Below the pieces are notes generated by a model. The model did not search any database and had not been told where the DNA came from. It worked only from the letters and a program-made list of their open reading frames with translations. From Flavobacterium agrisoli (lineage in GTDB: Bacteria; Bacteroidota; Bacteroidia; Flavobacteriales; Flavobacteriaceae), in assembly GCF_016522065.1 (NCBI RefSeq), contig NZ_JAEHFV010000001.1:1054001-1118000 (forward strand): a DNA stretch of 64,000 bases, read 5' to 3'. Within the stretch, counting starts at the first letter, position 1; every line of letters starts with the position of its first letter. Position numbers and translations under genes: made by a program. Of this stretch, positions 10,210-19,125 are shown in pieces.

Positions 10210-10274
10210 ATATAAAAAAAATAGCCATCTTTTTTTATCATAATCGTAATAATGATTAAAAAAACAGCTATTTT
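10210..10274 (-). terminator. Long hairpin terminator downstream of the AraC gene
   Basis: A long imperfect inverted repeat: outer arms AAAATAGC (10218-10225) and GCTATTTT (10267-10274), inner arms rich in A/T ending ATCAT (to 10241) and ATGAT (from 10252). On the minus strand the stem is followed by TTTTTTTTATA. It lies between the end of the araC-type gene and the susC promoter, so it insulates the two. The rest of the gene-free stretch 10044-10354 is AT-rich and holds only this hairpin and the promoter candidate. Confidence 0.65.
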
Positions 10275-10354
10275 AATAAATTAAAAACAAGAAAAATAGA
10301 AAAACGCAAACGATTTCGTAAATATAATACCAACAAGTAACAAAAAAGTATCAG

Positions 10355-11233
10355 TTATAAAATTCGTTTCATTCCCGAAAAATCTTCCCGATATTGACTG
10401 GGAGTACAATTTTTTATTGATTTAAAACTTCGATTGAAATTGGCGATATTATTAAAACCTGACTTGTAAGCTACTTCCGAAATACTCATATCTTTCTCTA
10501 CCAACCAACGAGCAGCATATCCTATACGAACATCATTTATGTAATTAACAAATGTTTTTCCGGTTCGTTTTTTTATAAATCGGTTAAACGAAATACTCGA
10601 CATGCTGGCCACTTTTGACACATCTTCGAGTGTTATCTTTTCGGCAAAATTATTTTGTACATACTCATAAACCAATTTCATTTTATCATAATCATCAAAC
10701 GTATCAAAATCTACAGTATAGGTAGACAACAACCGTTGGTTACGAGAATTAGCTAAGTCGTATAAAATAGAGGTTATTTCTAAAAAATAATCCATACCAT
10801 CTAATTTTGAAAGCTTTAGCAACCTTATCTTTAACTCTTCGGCCGTTTTTTTAGAGAATAAAATACCGTGAATAGAACGATTGAACATGTCACGAATCGG
10901 CATCATAATCCGACGAGACAACAGCGACTCATGAAATAAATCATTATGAAATTGAATGGTTATTTCGTGAATTTTTTTGCATTTGCAAGTATTTAATTCC
11001 CAACCATGATACAAATTTGGTCCAATCAAAACCAATTCGATATCATCAATTTCTTCAATATTATCTCCCACAACCCGACGAACTCCTTTTCCGTTTACGA
11101 TAAAATTAATTTCGAATTCAGGATGATAATGCACCGGAAAATCAAAACTATCTTTTACCCGATCAAATACCAAAAAACTATCCTCATCTGACAATGGAGC
11201 AATTTCCCGCAAAAAATTTTTAGAATCTCCCAT
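10355..11233 (-). CDS. AraC-family transcriptional regulator of the mannan locus
   Basis: 292 residues. The N-terminal half is a cupin-like sensor domain (FPVHYHPEFEINFIVNGKG at about 32-50). The C-terminal 100 residues carry the AraC double helix-turn-helix: ITLEDVSKVASMSSISFNRFIKKRTG, then ISEVAYKSGFNNIANFNRSFKSIKNCTPSQYRED. It lies between the minus-strand susC operon and the plus-strand GH26 operon, the usual place for a local regulator. Such proteins typically bind a sugar or oligosaccharide through the cupin and activate flanking operons; ligand and targets here are inference. The start ATG at 11233 is the only good candidate. Confidence 0.92.
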   Translation of the reverse strand: MGDSKNFLREIAPLSDEDSFLVFDRVKDSFDFPVHYHPEFEINFIVNGKGVRRVVGDNIEEIDDIELVLIGPNLYHGWELNTCKCKKIHEITIQFHNDLFHESLLSRRIMMPIRDMFNRSIHGILFSKKTAEELKIRLLKLSKLDGMDYFLEITSILYDLANSRNQRLLSTYTVDFDTFDDYDKMKLVYEYVQNNFAEKITLEDVSKVASMSSISFNRFIKKRTGKTFVNYINDVRIGYAARWLVEKDMSISEVAYKSGFNNIANFNRSFKSIKNCTPSQYREDFSGMKRIL

Positions 11234-11373
11234 ACCTTGTTATTTAAAATTAAACATCCAAACAGAAACTTTTTATGCAATAATATGATATATAATTGAT
11301 AAAATAATATTAAATGAAACAATAAGATCGAATTATCTTTGAAAAACCAGATTGTGAAGTTTACAAAAAGAAG

Positions 11374-11449
11374 CCTATAAAAAAACCATATTTGTTTTAA
11401 TAATGGTTTTTGTTTAAAATTTAAACAATATTATCGCTATTTTTATAGG
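11374..11449. promoter_or_regulatory. Nested inverted repeats ahead of the GH26 operon
   Basis: Three palindromes are nested in 76 bases: CCTATAAAAA/TTTTTATAGG (11374-11383 and 11440-11449), AAAAACCAT/ATGGTTTTT (11381-11389 and 11403-11411), and the tight TGTTTAAA-A-TTTAAACA (11411-11427, 8-base arms, one-base centre). They sit in the divergent gap between the AraC gene and the GH26 gene. They could be operators or form an mRNA leader structure. No clear TAnnTTTG element was found here. Confidence 0.45.
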
Positions 11450-11515
11450 TTTACGATTAAATGTAATAATGCCCTTTTTTAAAAATAAATCAATATTCAT
11501 CTTAGTAGCACTCAA

Positions 11516-12646
11516 ATGAATTTATACGCAAGTCTTTTACTTTCAGCCCTTTTGAATTTTAATGCCTGTAGTGACTCCGTCGTTAAAAATGATACTATTT
11601 TATCATTGTCGGACAAAAATGCAACCCAACAAACTGTTAATTTATATCAAAAGTTAGGACAACTCACTCAAAAGGGAATTTTGTTTGGCCATCAAGATGA
11701 TTTGGCGTATGGTGTAAATTGGCGGTACGAAAAAGGTCGAAGCGATGTAAACGAAGTAGTAGGCGATTATCCGGCCGTTTATGGATGGGATATTGCCGGG
11801 ATCGAAAATGATAAATCCGTAAATATTGACGGAGTTCCCTTTGATAAAATGAAATCATATATTACTGAATCGAATGCTCGTGGAGGAATTAATACAATTA
11901 GCTGGCATTTTGACAATCCTGAAAGTGGAAAAAATGCTTGGGATAATCAAGAAAATTCTTTAAAAACTATTTTACCTGACGAAAAAAACCACAAAAAATT
12001 CACCTCTTGGCTAGACAAATCGGCTGTATTTTTTCTATCGTTAAAAGATAAAAATGGTAAAAATATACCCATTCTTTTTAGGCCTTTCCACGAATTAACC
12101 GGTAATTGGTTTTGGTGGGGAAAGGGAAAATGTGAACCTGAAGATTTTAAAAGGGCTTGGAAATTCACAAAGGATTATTTACAAAAAAAAGGTGTTCATA
12201 ATTTAATTTATGTTTACAATACAGCTGATTTTAAAACTAAGGAAGAATTTTTAGAATATTATCCCGGAGATAATTATGCTGATATTCTCAGTTTTGACAA
12301 ATACCAATATAAAGATCCTACCAAAGACAATTCGTTTGTAGAAGATTGCCAAAAACAATTTAAAATTATGAACGAAGTGGCACAAGAAAAAGACAAATTG
12401 ATGGCTTTTGCCGAAACCGGTTACGAGCAAATTCCGTATGCCAATTGGTGGACCGATACCTTGTTAAAAGCTATTGGCGATTATCGTATTTCGTATGTTT
12501 TAGTTTGGAGAAATCACGGATTCAACGAGCACATGAACCCGCCTCACATGCATTATTATGCTCCATATACGGGACAAAAAAGTGCCGCTGATTTTGTACG
12601 TTTTTACCAATTACCACAAACTCTATTTGAAAAAGACATTCAATAA
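11516..12646 (+). CDS. GH26 endo-beta-1,4-mannanase, exported
   Basis: 376 residues. The catalytic barrel starts around residue 40 (LGQLTQKGILFGHQDDLAYG). RPFHELTGNWFWWG (189-202) supplies acid/base Glu193, and AFAETGYE (297-304) supplies the nucleophile Glu300; both match the GH26 family. It should cut internal beta-1,4-mannosidic bonds of mannan. The N-terminus is odd: MNLYASLLLSALLNFNAC has a hydrophobic stretch and a possible lipobox Cys18 but no basic residues. A 16-codon frame (11469-11519, starting MPFFKNK and hydrophobic) overlaps this ATG by ATGA, so part of the signal peptide may be frame-shifted away. First gene of the plus-strand mannan operon. Confidence 0.93.
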   Translation: MNLYASLLLSALLNFNACSDSVVKNDTILSLSDKNATQQTVNLYQKLGQLTQKGILFGHQDDLAYGVNWRYEKGRSDVNEVVGDYPAVYGWDIAGIENDKSVNIDGVPFDKMKSYITESNARGGINTISWHFDNPESGKNAWDNQENSLKTILPDEKNHKKFTSWLDKSAVFFLSLKDKNGKNIPILFRPFHELTGNWFWWGKGKCEPEDFKRAWKFTKDYLQKKGVHNLIYVYNTADFKTKEEFLEYYPGDNYADILSFDKYQYKDPTKDNSFVEDCQKQFKIMNEVAQEKDKLMAFAETGYEQIPYANWWTDTLLKAIGDYRISYVLVWRNHGFNEHMNPPHMHYYAPYTGQKSAADFVRFYQLPQTLFEKDIQ

Positions 12647-12679
12647 AAAAACCATAAACCCACTATTTAACCCAACCAA

Positions 12680-14071
12680 ATGCAAGAAAAAATAAGTTTA
12701 AAAGAAAAAATTGGTTACGGACTAGGTGATGCCGCTTCTTCTATGTTTTGGAAAATTTTCAGCATGTACCTGTTGTTTTTTTATACCGATGTTTACGGCT
12801 TAGCACCCGCCGTTGTGGGAACCATGTTTTTAATTACGCGTATTTGGGATTCCTGTTTCGACCCTATAGTGGGCATCCTATCTGATAGAACATTGACCAA
12901 ATGGGGGCGGTTTAGACCGTATTTACTTTGGGTTGCAGTGCCTTTTGCCATCATTGGTGTATTAACTTTTTACACGCCCGATTTTGATGAAAAAGGGAAA
13001 ATAATCTATGCCTATGTTACCTATTCGTTGATGATGATGGTCTATTCGCTCATTAATGTGCCCTATGCCTCTTTACTAGGCGTCATGTCTTCCGACCGAA
13101 AAGATCGCAATACACTTTCTTCGTACCGAATGGTGTTTGCCTTTGGCGGAAGTTTACTTGCGCTTTGGCTTATTGAACCTTTGGTAACCTATTTTGGTGG
13201 CAATTTGAATTCTAAAACCGGTTGGCTAGCCACCATTGCCGTTTTCGGATGCATAACTACAGTGTTTTTTTGGTGTTGTTTTTTTTGGACAAAAGAACGC
13301 ATTCAGCCCATTTCGGATGAAAAACCCAATTTAAAATCGGATTTAAAGGATTTGCTGAAAAACAAACCTTGGTGGATTTTACTAGGAGCTGGAATTGGAG
13401 CTTTGATTTTTAATTCCATCCGTGATGGAGCAGCCATTTATTATTTTAAATATTATGTAAGCAGCGCTGTCAATTTTGATTTTACCTTGTTTGGAGAAAC
13501 TTTTCACATGACAACCACTTCATTTTATTTGGTATTGGGGCAAGCTGCAAATATTATCGGAGTAATAATTGCCAGTCCGATTGCTAATAAAATCGGAAAG
13601 AAAAAAACCTTTTTAGGAGCCATGTTTATCGCGGCTGTTTTAAGCGTTATTTTTTACTTTTTTGGGAAGGAAGATGTGTTATTAATTATGACTTTTCAAG
13701 TACTTATAAGTATTTGCGCGGGCTGTATTTTTCCTTTAATCTGGTCAATGTACGCCGATAGTGCCGATTATTCCGAATGGAAACAAGGACGTCGTGCTAC
13801 CGGATTAGTATTTTCGGCTTCTTCCATGTCGCAAAAATTCGGCTGGACCATCGGAGGAGCTGCAACAGGTTGGTTATTGGCTTATTATGGTTTTGTTGCC
13901 AATGCCGAACAAACTGCCGGAACCCAAAACGGAATTCAATTAATGTTAAGCATTTTACCCGCTATCGCCGCTGCCATTTCGGTTTTATTTATTCTTTTTT
14001 ATCCGCTTAGCGAAGAAAAATTACAAGAAATTGAAACCGATCTAAATAAACTCAGAAACGCAACAAATTAA
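12680..14071 (+). CDS. GPH-family sugar:cation symporter (mannobiose uptake)
   Basis: 463 residues with about 12 hydrophobic segments, an inner membrane protein of the glycoside-pentoside-hexuronide (GPH) group. It opens with the typical KEKIGYGLGDAASSMFWK and has FLITRIWDSCFDPIVGILSDRT with the conserved Asp-containing loop, then INVPYASLLGVMS. It lies 33 bases after GH26 and 19 bases before the GH130 phosphorylase. In mannan loci of this layout it carries mannobiose or similar oligosaccharides from periplasm to cytoplasm. The substrate is inferred from the neighbours. Confidence 0.9.
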   Translation: MQEKISLKEKIGYGLGDAASSMFWKIFSMYLLFFYTDVYGLAPAVVGTMFLITRIWDSCFDPIVGILSDRTLTKWGRFRPYLLWVAVPFAIIGVLTFYTPDFDEKGKIIYAYVTYSLMMMVYSLINVPYASLLGVMSSDRKDRNTLSSYRMVFAFGGSLLALWLIEPLVTYFGGNLNSKTGWLATIAVFGCITTVFFWCCFFWTKERIQPISDEKPNLKSDLKDLLKNKPWWILLGAGIGALIFNSIRDGAAIYYFKYYVSSAVNFDFTLFGETFHMTTTSFYLVLGQAANIIGVIIASPIANKIGKKKTFLGAMFIAAVLSVIFYFFGKEDVLLIMTFQVLISICAGCIFPLIWSMYADSADYSEWKQGRRATGLVFSASSMSQKFGWTIGGAATGWLLAYYGFVANAEQTAGTQNGIQLMLSILPAIAAAISVLFILFYPLSEEKLQEIETDLNKLRNATN

Positions 14072-14090
14072 CAAACTAGTTACAGTAAAC

Positions 14091-15275
14091 ATGACAACAT
14101 CATTTAACCTTTTCGAAAAGCGTAAAATTGCGCTCGAAAAAGAACATAGCGCATTGATTGAACAAAAAAACCTACCGCAATCTAAAATTAGTAATGGTAT
14201 TTACCAACGCTATGAAAACCCTGTGGTAACCGCAGCTCATATTCCGCTAAATTGGCGTTTTGATTTTGATAAAAAAACCAATCCTTTTTTACAGGAACGC
14301 ATCGGAATAAATGCTGCCTTTAATGCTGGCGCGATAAAATGGAATGGCAATTACATCCTAGCGGTTCGTGTGGAAGGCATTGATCGTAAATCGTTTTTTG
14401 CCCTTGCCGAAAGCCCCAACGGAATTGATAATTTCAAGTTTTGGGAGCAGCCTTGTGTAATTCCGCAAACCCTAGAACCCGATACTAATGTTTACGATAT
14501 GCGACTAACGCAGCACGAAGACGGTTTTGTTTACGGTATTTTTTGCACCGAAAGAAAAGACCCAAAAGCGTCAAAAGGAGATACAAGCTCGGCCGTAGCC
14601 AATGCCGGAATTGTTCGTACCACAGATTTACTAAACTGGGAACGTTTGCCTGATTTAATTTCGAATACCGGACAACAACGCAACGTAGTGCTTCATCCCG
14701 AATTTGTAAACGGAAAATATGCCTTGTACACCCGCCCACAAGATGGTTTTATAGATGTAGGAAGTGGTGGTGGAATTGGTCTAGGTTTCATAGATGACAT
14801 GAAAAATCCGGTAGTTCAAAACGAAAAAATAATTTTTGGCAAAAAATACCATACTATTTACGAGTTAAAAAATGGTTTAGGGCCCTCGCCTATTAAAACC
14901 GAAAAAGGTTGGTTGCATTTGGCACATGGGGTTCGAAATACTGCTGCTGGTTTGCGCTATACTTTGTATATGTTTATGACCGATTTAAACGACATTAGCA
15001 AAGTAACGCATGTTCCCGCTGGGCATTTTATGGGTCCTGAAGGAATTGAAAGAGTTGGTGATGTATCCAATGTATTATTTTCGAACGGTTGGATTGCCGA
15101 TGAAGATGGCACTGTTTACATTTATTACGCTTCGTCTGATACTCGTATGCATGTTGCCGTTTCGTCGATTAATCAATTGGTCGATTATGTGACGCAAACA
15201 CCCGAAGACAGTTTTATTTCGGCAGGATCTGTCAATACAATTATAGATTTAATTTCAAAAAACAAAGACATATAA
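14091..15275 (+). CDS. GH130 4-O-beta-D-mannosyl-D-glucose phosphorylase
   Basis: 394 residues, no signal peptide, so cytoplasmic. The five-bladed propeller family is evident from GINAAFNAGAIKWNGNYILAVRVEG (72-96), TNVYDMRL where Asp136 matches the catalytic acid, HPEFVNGKYALYTRP, and the late GPEGIERVGDVSNVLFSNG. Sequence and length resemble the GH130_1 mannosylglucose phosphorylase type rather than the shorter mannan phosphorylases. Reaction: Man-beta-1,4-Glc plus phosphate gives mannose-1-phosphate and glucose. The stop lies 3 bases before the epimerase start, linking the two consecutive steps of the pathway. Confidence 0.93.
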   Translation: MTTSFNLFEKRKIALEKEHSALIEQKNLPQSKISNGIYQRYENPVVTAAHIPLNWRFDFDKKTNPFLQERIGINAAFNAGAIKWNGNYILAVRVEGIDRKSFFALAESPNGIDNFKFWEQPCVIPQTLEPDTNVYDMRLTQHEDGFVYGIFCTERKDPKASKGDTSSAVANAGIVRTTDLLNWERLPDLISNTGQQRNVVLHPEFVNGKYALYTRPQDGFIDVGSGGGIGLGFIDDMKNPVVQNEKIIFGKKYHTIYELKNGLGPSPIKTEKGWLHLAHGVRNTAAGLRYTLYMFMTDLNDISKVTHVPAGHFMGPEGIERVGDVSNVLFSNGWIADEDGTVYIYYASSDTRMHVAVSSINQLVDYVTQTPEDSFISAGSVNTIIDLISKNKDI

Positions 15276-15278
15276 ACC

Positions 15279-16478
15279 GTGAATGCGTCATTAAACCAAC
15301 TTCAAACCGAATTAACTCAGGAGCTCGAAAGTATTTTAAACTATTGGGTAAAATATACTATTGACTCGAAAAATGGCGGTTTTGTTGGTCAAATTGATTA
15401 TAAAAATGACATTATTTCCAATGCCGAAAAAGGCTCGGTTTTAAATGCTCGGATTTTATGGAGTTTTTCTGCGGCTTACAGTATTTCGCAAAAGGAAAAC
15501 TACAAAAAAATGGCCAATCGCGCTTTTGACTATTTTTCGAATTATTTTTACGATACGGAGTTTGGCGGTATTTTTTGGAGCGTTACCGCCGAAGGAAAAC
15601 CAAATGACACTAAAAATCAAATTTATGCTTTGGCATTTGCCATTTATGGTTTATCCGAATATGTTGCCATTTCTCAAAATAAAAAAGCCTTAGATTTGGC
15701 TATTTCCTTATACCAACAAATTGAAAAATATAGTTTTGATAAGGAAAACAACGGCTACTTGGAAGCTTTTACACGTTATTGGAAACCACTTGATGACTTG
15801 CGTTTGAGCGAAAAAGATGCCAATGAAAAAAAAACCATGAATACGCATTTGCATATTGTGGAAGGCTATGCCAATTTGTATAAAATTTGGAAAAATGAGG
15901 CTTTAAAAGAACGTATTGAGAATTTGTTACAGGTTATCGAAAAGCATTTTATCAATACCAAAACAGGGCATCTTCACTTATTTTTTGATGAAAAATGGAA
16001 CGAAAAAGAAGATGTAATTTCGTATGGCCATGATATTGAAGCGGCTTGGTTACTCTTGCAATGTGCCGAAATCATAGAAAATAAAAGCTTTATTCAGCGT
16101 TTTCAACAATACGCTTTGCAAATTGCCAATGCCACTATCGAAGGAATCGACACCGACGGCGGATTATGGTACGAAAAAGAAATACATAACAATCATTTGA
16201 TTCGAGAAAAGCACTGGTGGCCACAATCGGAGTTGCAAATTGGTTTTTTTACCGCTTTCGAATTGACAGGAAATCAACGCTATTTAGAAATGGTGTTTCG
16301 CAATTGGGAATTCACCAAAAAACACCTAATAGACCATCAAAAAGGCGAATGGTTTTGGGGAATTTATGCTGATTATTCGATTATGCCAAAAGACAAAGCT
16401 GGTTTTTGGAAATGTCCTTACCACAACACCCGGGGCTGCATCGAACTTTTGCAACGCATTCCGAATTATCAAATATAA
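15279..16478 (+). CDS. Cellobiose/mannobiose 2-epimerase (AGE family)
   Basis: 399 residues, cytoplasmic, alpha/alpha-barrel of the N-acylglucosamine 2-epimerase family. Key motifs: NTHLHIVEGYANLY (188-201), SYGHDIEAAWLL with His251, KHWWPQSE (311-318), and CPYHNTRGC with His382. His251 and His382 correspond to the two catalytic bases of cellobiose 2-epimerases. It starts with GTG at 15279, three bases after the GH130 stop; no nearer ATG fits. It converts mannobiose to mannosylglucose, the substrate of the phosphorylase encoded just upstream. Confidence 0.93.
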   Translation: MNASLNQLQTELTQELESILNYWVKYTIDSKNGGFVGQIDYKNDIISNAEKGSVLNARILWSFSAAYSISQKENYKKMANRAFDYFSNYFYDTEFGGIFWSVTAEGKPNDTKNQIYALAFAIYGLSEYVAISQNKKALDLAISLYQQIEKYSFDKENNGYLEAFTRYWKPLDDLRLSEKDANEKKTMNTHLHIVEGYANLYKIWKNEALKERIENLLQVIEKHFINTKTGHLHLFFDEKWNEKEDVISYGHDIEAAWLLLQCAEIIENKSFIQRFQQYALQIANATIEGIDTDGGLWYEKEIHNNHLIREKHWWPQSELQIGFFTAFELTGNQRYLEMVFRNWEFTKKHLIDHQKGEWFWGIYADYSIMPKDKAGFWKCPYHNTRGCIELLQRIPNYQI

Positions 16479-16571
16479 AACCAAACAATAAATGCATAAA
16501 CTTCATTTGAAATGTTTCAAAAGCATATCCTAGAAGTAACAAAACTAAATGGTCATCCTAAAAATAGAAAA

Positions 16572-17858
16572 ATGAAACTTTTAAAAAAGCTACTCTATTT
16601 CACCTTTTTCACCACGATTATAATGCATTCGCAAGAACGAATCACGGTCAAAGGAAACCAATTTTATAAAGGCAATAAACCGTATTCGTATATCGGAACC
16701 AATTATTGGTACGGCAGTTTATTAGCTTCAAAAAAAATAGGCGACCGAAAAAGACTAATGCGAGAATTGGATTTGATGAAAAAAAACGGCATAGACAACC
16801 TCCGGATTTTGGTCGGTGCCGATGGTGGTACTTACGATTATACGGTGCGGCCCGCTTTGCAATACGAGCAAGGAAAATATGATGACGATTTACTTGATGG
16901 ATTGGATTTTTTAGTAGCCGAAATGGGCAAACGAAACATGTATGCCGTTTTGTATTTAACCAATAATTGGGAATGGTCCGGTGGCTTGTCGCAATATTTA
17001 GAATGGAATGGGCATGGAAAAATTCCTATTCCGAATATTTCGCCTAATACTTGGCCAGAATTCATGTCGTACACCGAAAAATTCCACAGTTGTGCCCCCT
17101 GCATGAAAGCGTTAGAAAATCACGTGAAATTTATTATCGGTAGAACCAATTCGTATTCCAAGAAAAAATATACCGAAGATAACACCATTATGGCTTGGCA
17201 AGTTGGCAACGAACCGCGTTTGTTTACCGTAGAAAACGAAGCAAAATTTACATCCTGGTTAAATGCTATTGTGGATTTAATAGAAAGTATTGACCCTTAT
17301 CATTTAATTTCAACGGGTTCTGAAGGTAAAAACAGTTCAAATGACAGTATGGCTATTTTTGAACATACACACCAAAATCCGAATATTGATTATTTAACGA
17401 TGCATATTTGGCCCAAAAACTGGAATTGGTTCAAAGCCGATGAGGCCGAAAAAACGTTACCGCAAACATTAAAAAATGCGGGCCAATATATTGACGAACA
17501 TATTGAAGTGGCCAATCATTTAAAACGCCCCATCATTATCGAAGAATTTGGCTTACCAAGAGCAGCTGAATCCTTGTCGGATACCACATCGGTAGCCAAT
17601 CGTGATGTTTTTTACGACTTTGTATTTAACCGAATTGTGATGAGCAAAAAAAATAACGGTCCGTTACAAGCCGCAAATTTCTGGGGATTTGGAGGCGAAG
17701 GAAAAGCGGTTACACCTGATGGTCACTGGAAACCTGGTGATCCCTTAACAACCGACCCCCCGCAAGAACCACAAGGCTTGAATTCAGTTTTTTCAACCGA
17801 TAAATCGACTTTGAATATGGTGAAGAAATACAACAAAATAGTGCATCAAATGCCTTAA
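16572..17858 (+). CDS. GH5 (subfamily 7-like) endo-beta-1,4-mannanase, exported
   Basis: 428 residues from the ATG at 16572, chosen because it places a clean signal peptide (MKLLKKLLYFTFF...HSQ) at the N-terminus; the frame is also open from an ATG at 16512. GNEPR gives acid/base Glu214 and IIIEEFG the nucleophile Glu325. YIGTNYWYGSLLAS near the start and NLRILVGADGG are typical of mannan-active GH5. It is the last gene of the plus-strand mannan operon and complements the GH26 mannanase. The order GH26-symporter-GH130-epimerase-GH5 argues strongly for mannan. Confidence 0.93.
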   Translation: MKLLKKLLYFTFFTTIIMHSQERITVKGNQFYKGNKPYSYIGTNYWYGSLLASKKIGDRKRLMRELDLMKKNGIDNLRILVGADGGTYDYTVRPALQYEQGKYDDDLLDGLDFLVAEMGKRNMYAVLYLTNNWEWSGGLSQYLEWNGHGKIPIPNISPNTWPEFMSYTEKFHSCAPCMKALENHVKFIIGRTNSYSKKKYTEDNTIMAWQVGNEPRLFTVENEAKFTSWLNAIVDLIESIDPYHLISTGSEGKNSSNDSMAIFEHTHQNPNIDYLTMHIWPKNWNWFKADEAEKTLPQTLKNAGQYIDEHIEVANHLKRPIIIEEFGLPRAAESLSDTTSVANRDVFYDFVFNRIVMSKKNNGPLQAANFWGFGGEGKAVTPDGHWKPGDPLTTDPPQEPQGLNSVFSTDKSTLNMVKKYNKIVHQMP

Positions 17859-17932
17859 GTATTTTTCTAATTCCATATTCTTAAAAATTGGGAATACTTA
17901 GATAATAAAAGTAGTATTGGAGAGTAAATCTT

Positions 17933-18892
17933 TTATTTCCCTTTTTCGGAATTCTTTTTAATATGATCCAATACTCTATTGTGAATTTTATGAATAATTA
18001 AATTACTCCATTTTTGCCAGTAAAAAGTGGGTCTGATATTGTGATAGTACCAAGTTGTTCCTTCTAGTAAAGTTTTGCCATTTTCTAGTTCGATTAATTT
18101 AAATTGGCCTTTTCTTGAAACAAAATAATCATGTAAATGTGGTGCATCAATTTTCCAAAAACTTAATTCTTTCATTGGGGCAGGTTGCTCAAGAACATCA
18201 AATTTTAACAGTTTCCCTTCATGCCAAACTGTTATGGGTTCTACAAAACTTCCTGTCGTAAAATTACAATACCTAATAGAACCTACTCCCCTTCCCACAA
18301 TTTTTGCGTTAATCGGATATGCAATTCCGGTTTTAAAAATAAATTCAGTTGGATCATCTAATGGAGGGAATTCAATCACATTTTTCCAAACCTCAATTGG
18401 TGTTGCGTTTATAACAATTGAAGTGGTCACAGCTGTTAATTCGGGTTTTATTTTATTTTCGACAAATGAAGTTAAAGGAATTAGTACTACAAGAATTAAC
18501 AAAACCGAAGGGGTGGAGTTATTGTTTCTTTTTAGCAAACTATATCCTATCAAACTTCCAAAAAATGTTAATCCAATTCCGATTGGTGCTGCCATTACAA
18601 TACATATCAGTCCCTCAATTGCAAAAAGAATTAAGGCACATGTACAAATTCCAAGAGTTGAAAATCCAATATAAATAGCATCACTCTTCGAAATTTTGTT
18701 TTGGTAACCGTAAAGAACTGTAGAACAAAAGCCAATTAAAAAAGGTGTTAGTATAAAAAGGGCTATGCCATATTCCCTAATTCCATAAATTCCCCATAGT
18801 GATAAAACACCCGCAATACATACTGTAATTATTATTGAAATCCACTTTCGTTTTCTTTCTGATAATTGAGATAATTTGCCAACTAGTTTCAT
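17933..18892 (-). CDS. Membrane protein with C-terminal SRPBCC (polyketide cyclase-like) domain
   Basis: 319 residues. Four hydrophobic segments lie in the N-terminal half (about 20-35, 42-62, 73-115 as two, and a fifth weak one at 128-143). From residue 152 a soluble START/SRPBCC-like domain begins: VTTSIVINATPIEVWKNVIEFPP is the usual entry strand and helix, and WYYHNIRPTFYWQKWSNLIIHKIHNRVLDHIKK the long C-terminal helix. The function of this fusion is unknown; SRPBCC domains bind hydrophobic ligands. It has no evident tie to mannan use although it splits the two carbohydrate blocks. The gap 18893-19125 upstream shows nothing recognisable. Confidence 0.75.
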   Translation of the reverse strand: MKLVGKLSQLSERKRKWISIIITVCIAGVLSLWGIYGIREYGIALFILTPFLIGFCSTVLYGYQNKISKSDAIYIGFSTLGICTCALILFAIEGLICIVMAAPIGIGLTFFGSLIGYSLLKRNNNSTPSVLLILVVLIPLTSFVENKIKPELTAVTTSIVINATPIEVWKNVIEFPPLDDPTEFIFKTGIAYPINAKIVGRGVGSIRYCNFTTGSFVEPITVWHEGKLLKFDVLEQPAPMKELSFWKIDAPHLHDYFVSRKGQFKLIELENGKTLLEGTTWYYHNIRPTFYWQKWSNLIIHKIHNRVLDHIKKNSEKGK

Positions 18893-19125
18893 TTATTTAA
18901 TTTTAGCTTTTGGTTTATCGGTTAAAAGAACGGTTTTAGTTTCATAAAATAGGCATAAGACCTCCTTATAGATTCTAACATTCTAATTTTTCAAAATGAT
19001 TTTTACTTTAATCCATTTCAGATTTAAAATAATTTTAAAATCCAATAGAAACTCAAACATACTAAAAAACAACAAGCATGCTCTAAAATCTTCAAATTGA
19101 TTTTTCAGAAAAACAGAAGTGACTA

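Noticed and set aside
17858..17932. Terminator between the GH5 gene and the SRPBCC gene
   Set aside because: Only short broken complementarity (AAGTATT/AATACTT) was seen, without a convincing stem or T-run.
18893..19125. Possible small gene in the gap before the SRPBCC gene
   Set aside because: The stretch is AT-rich with stops in all frames and no hairpin or RNA-like structure that I can support.
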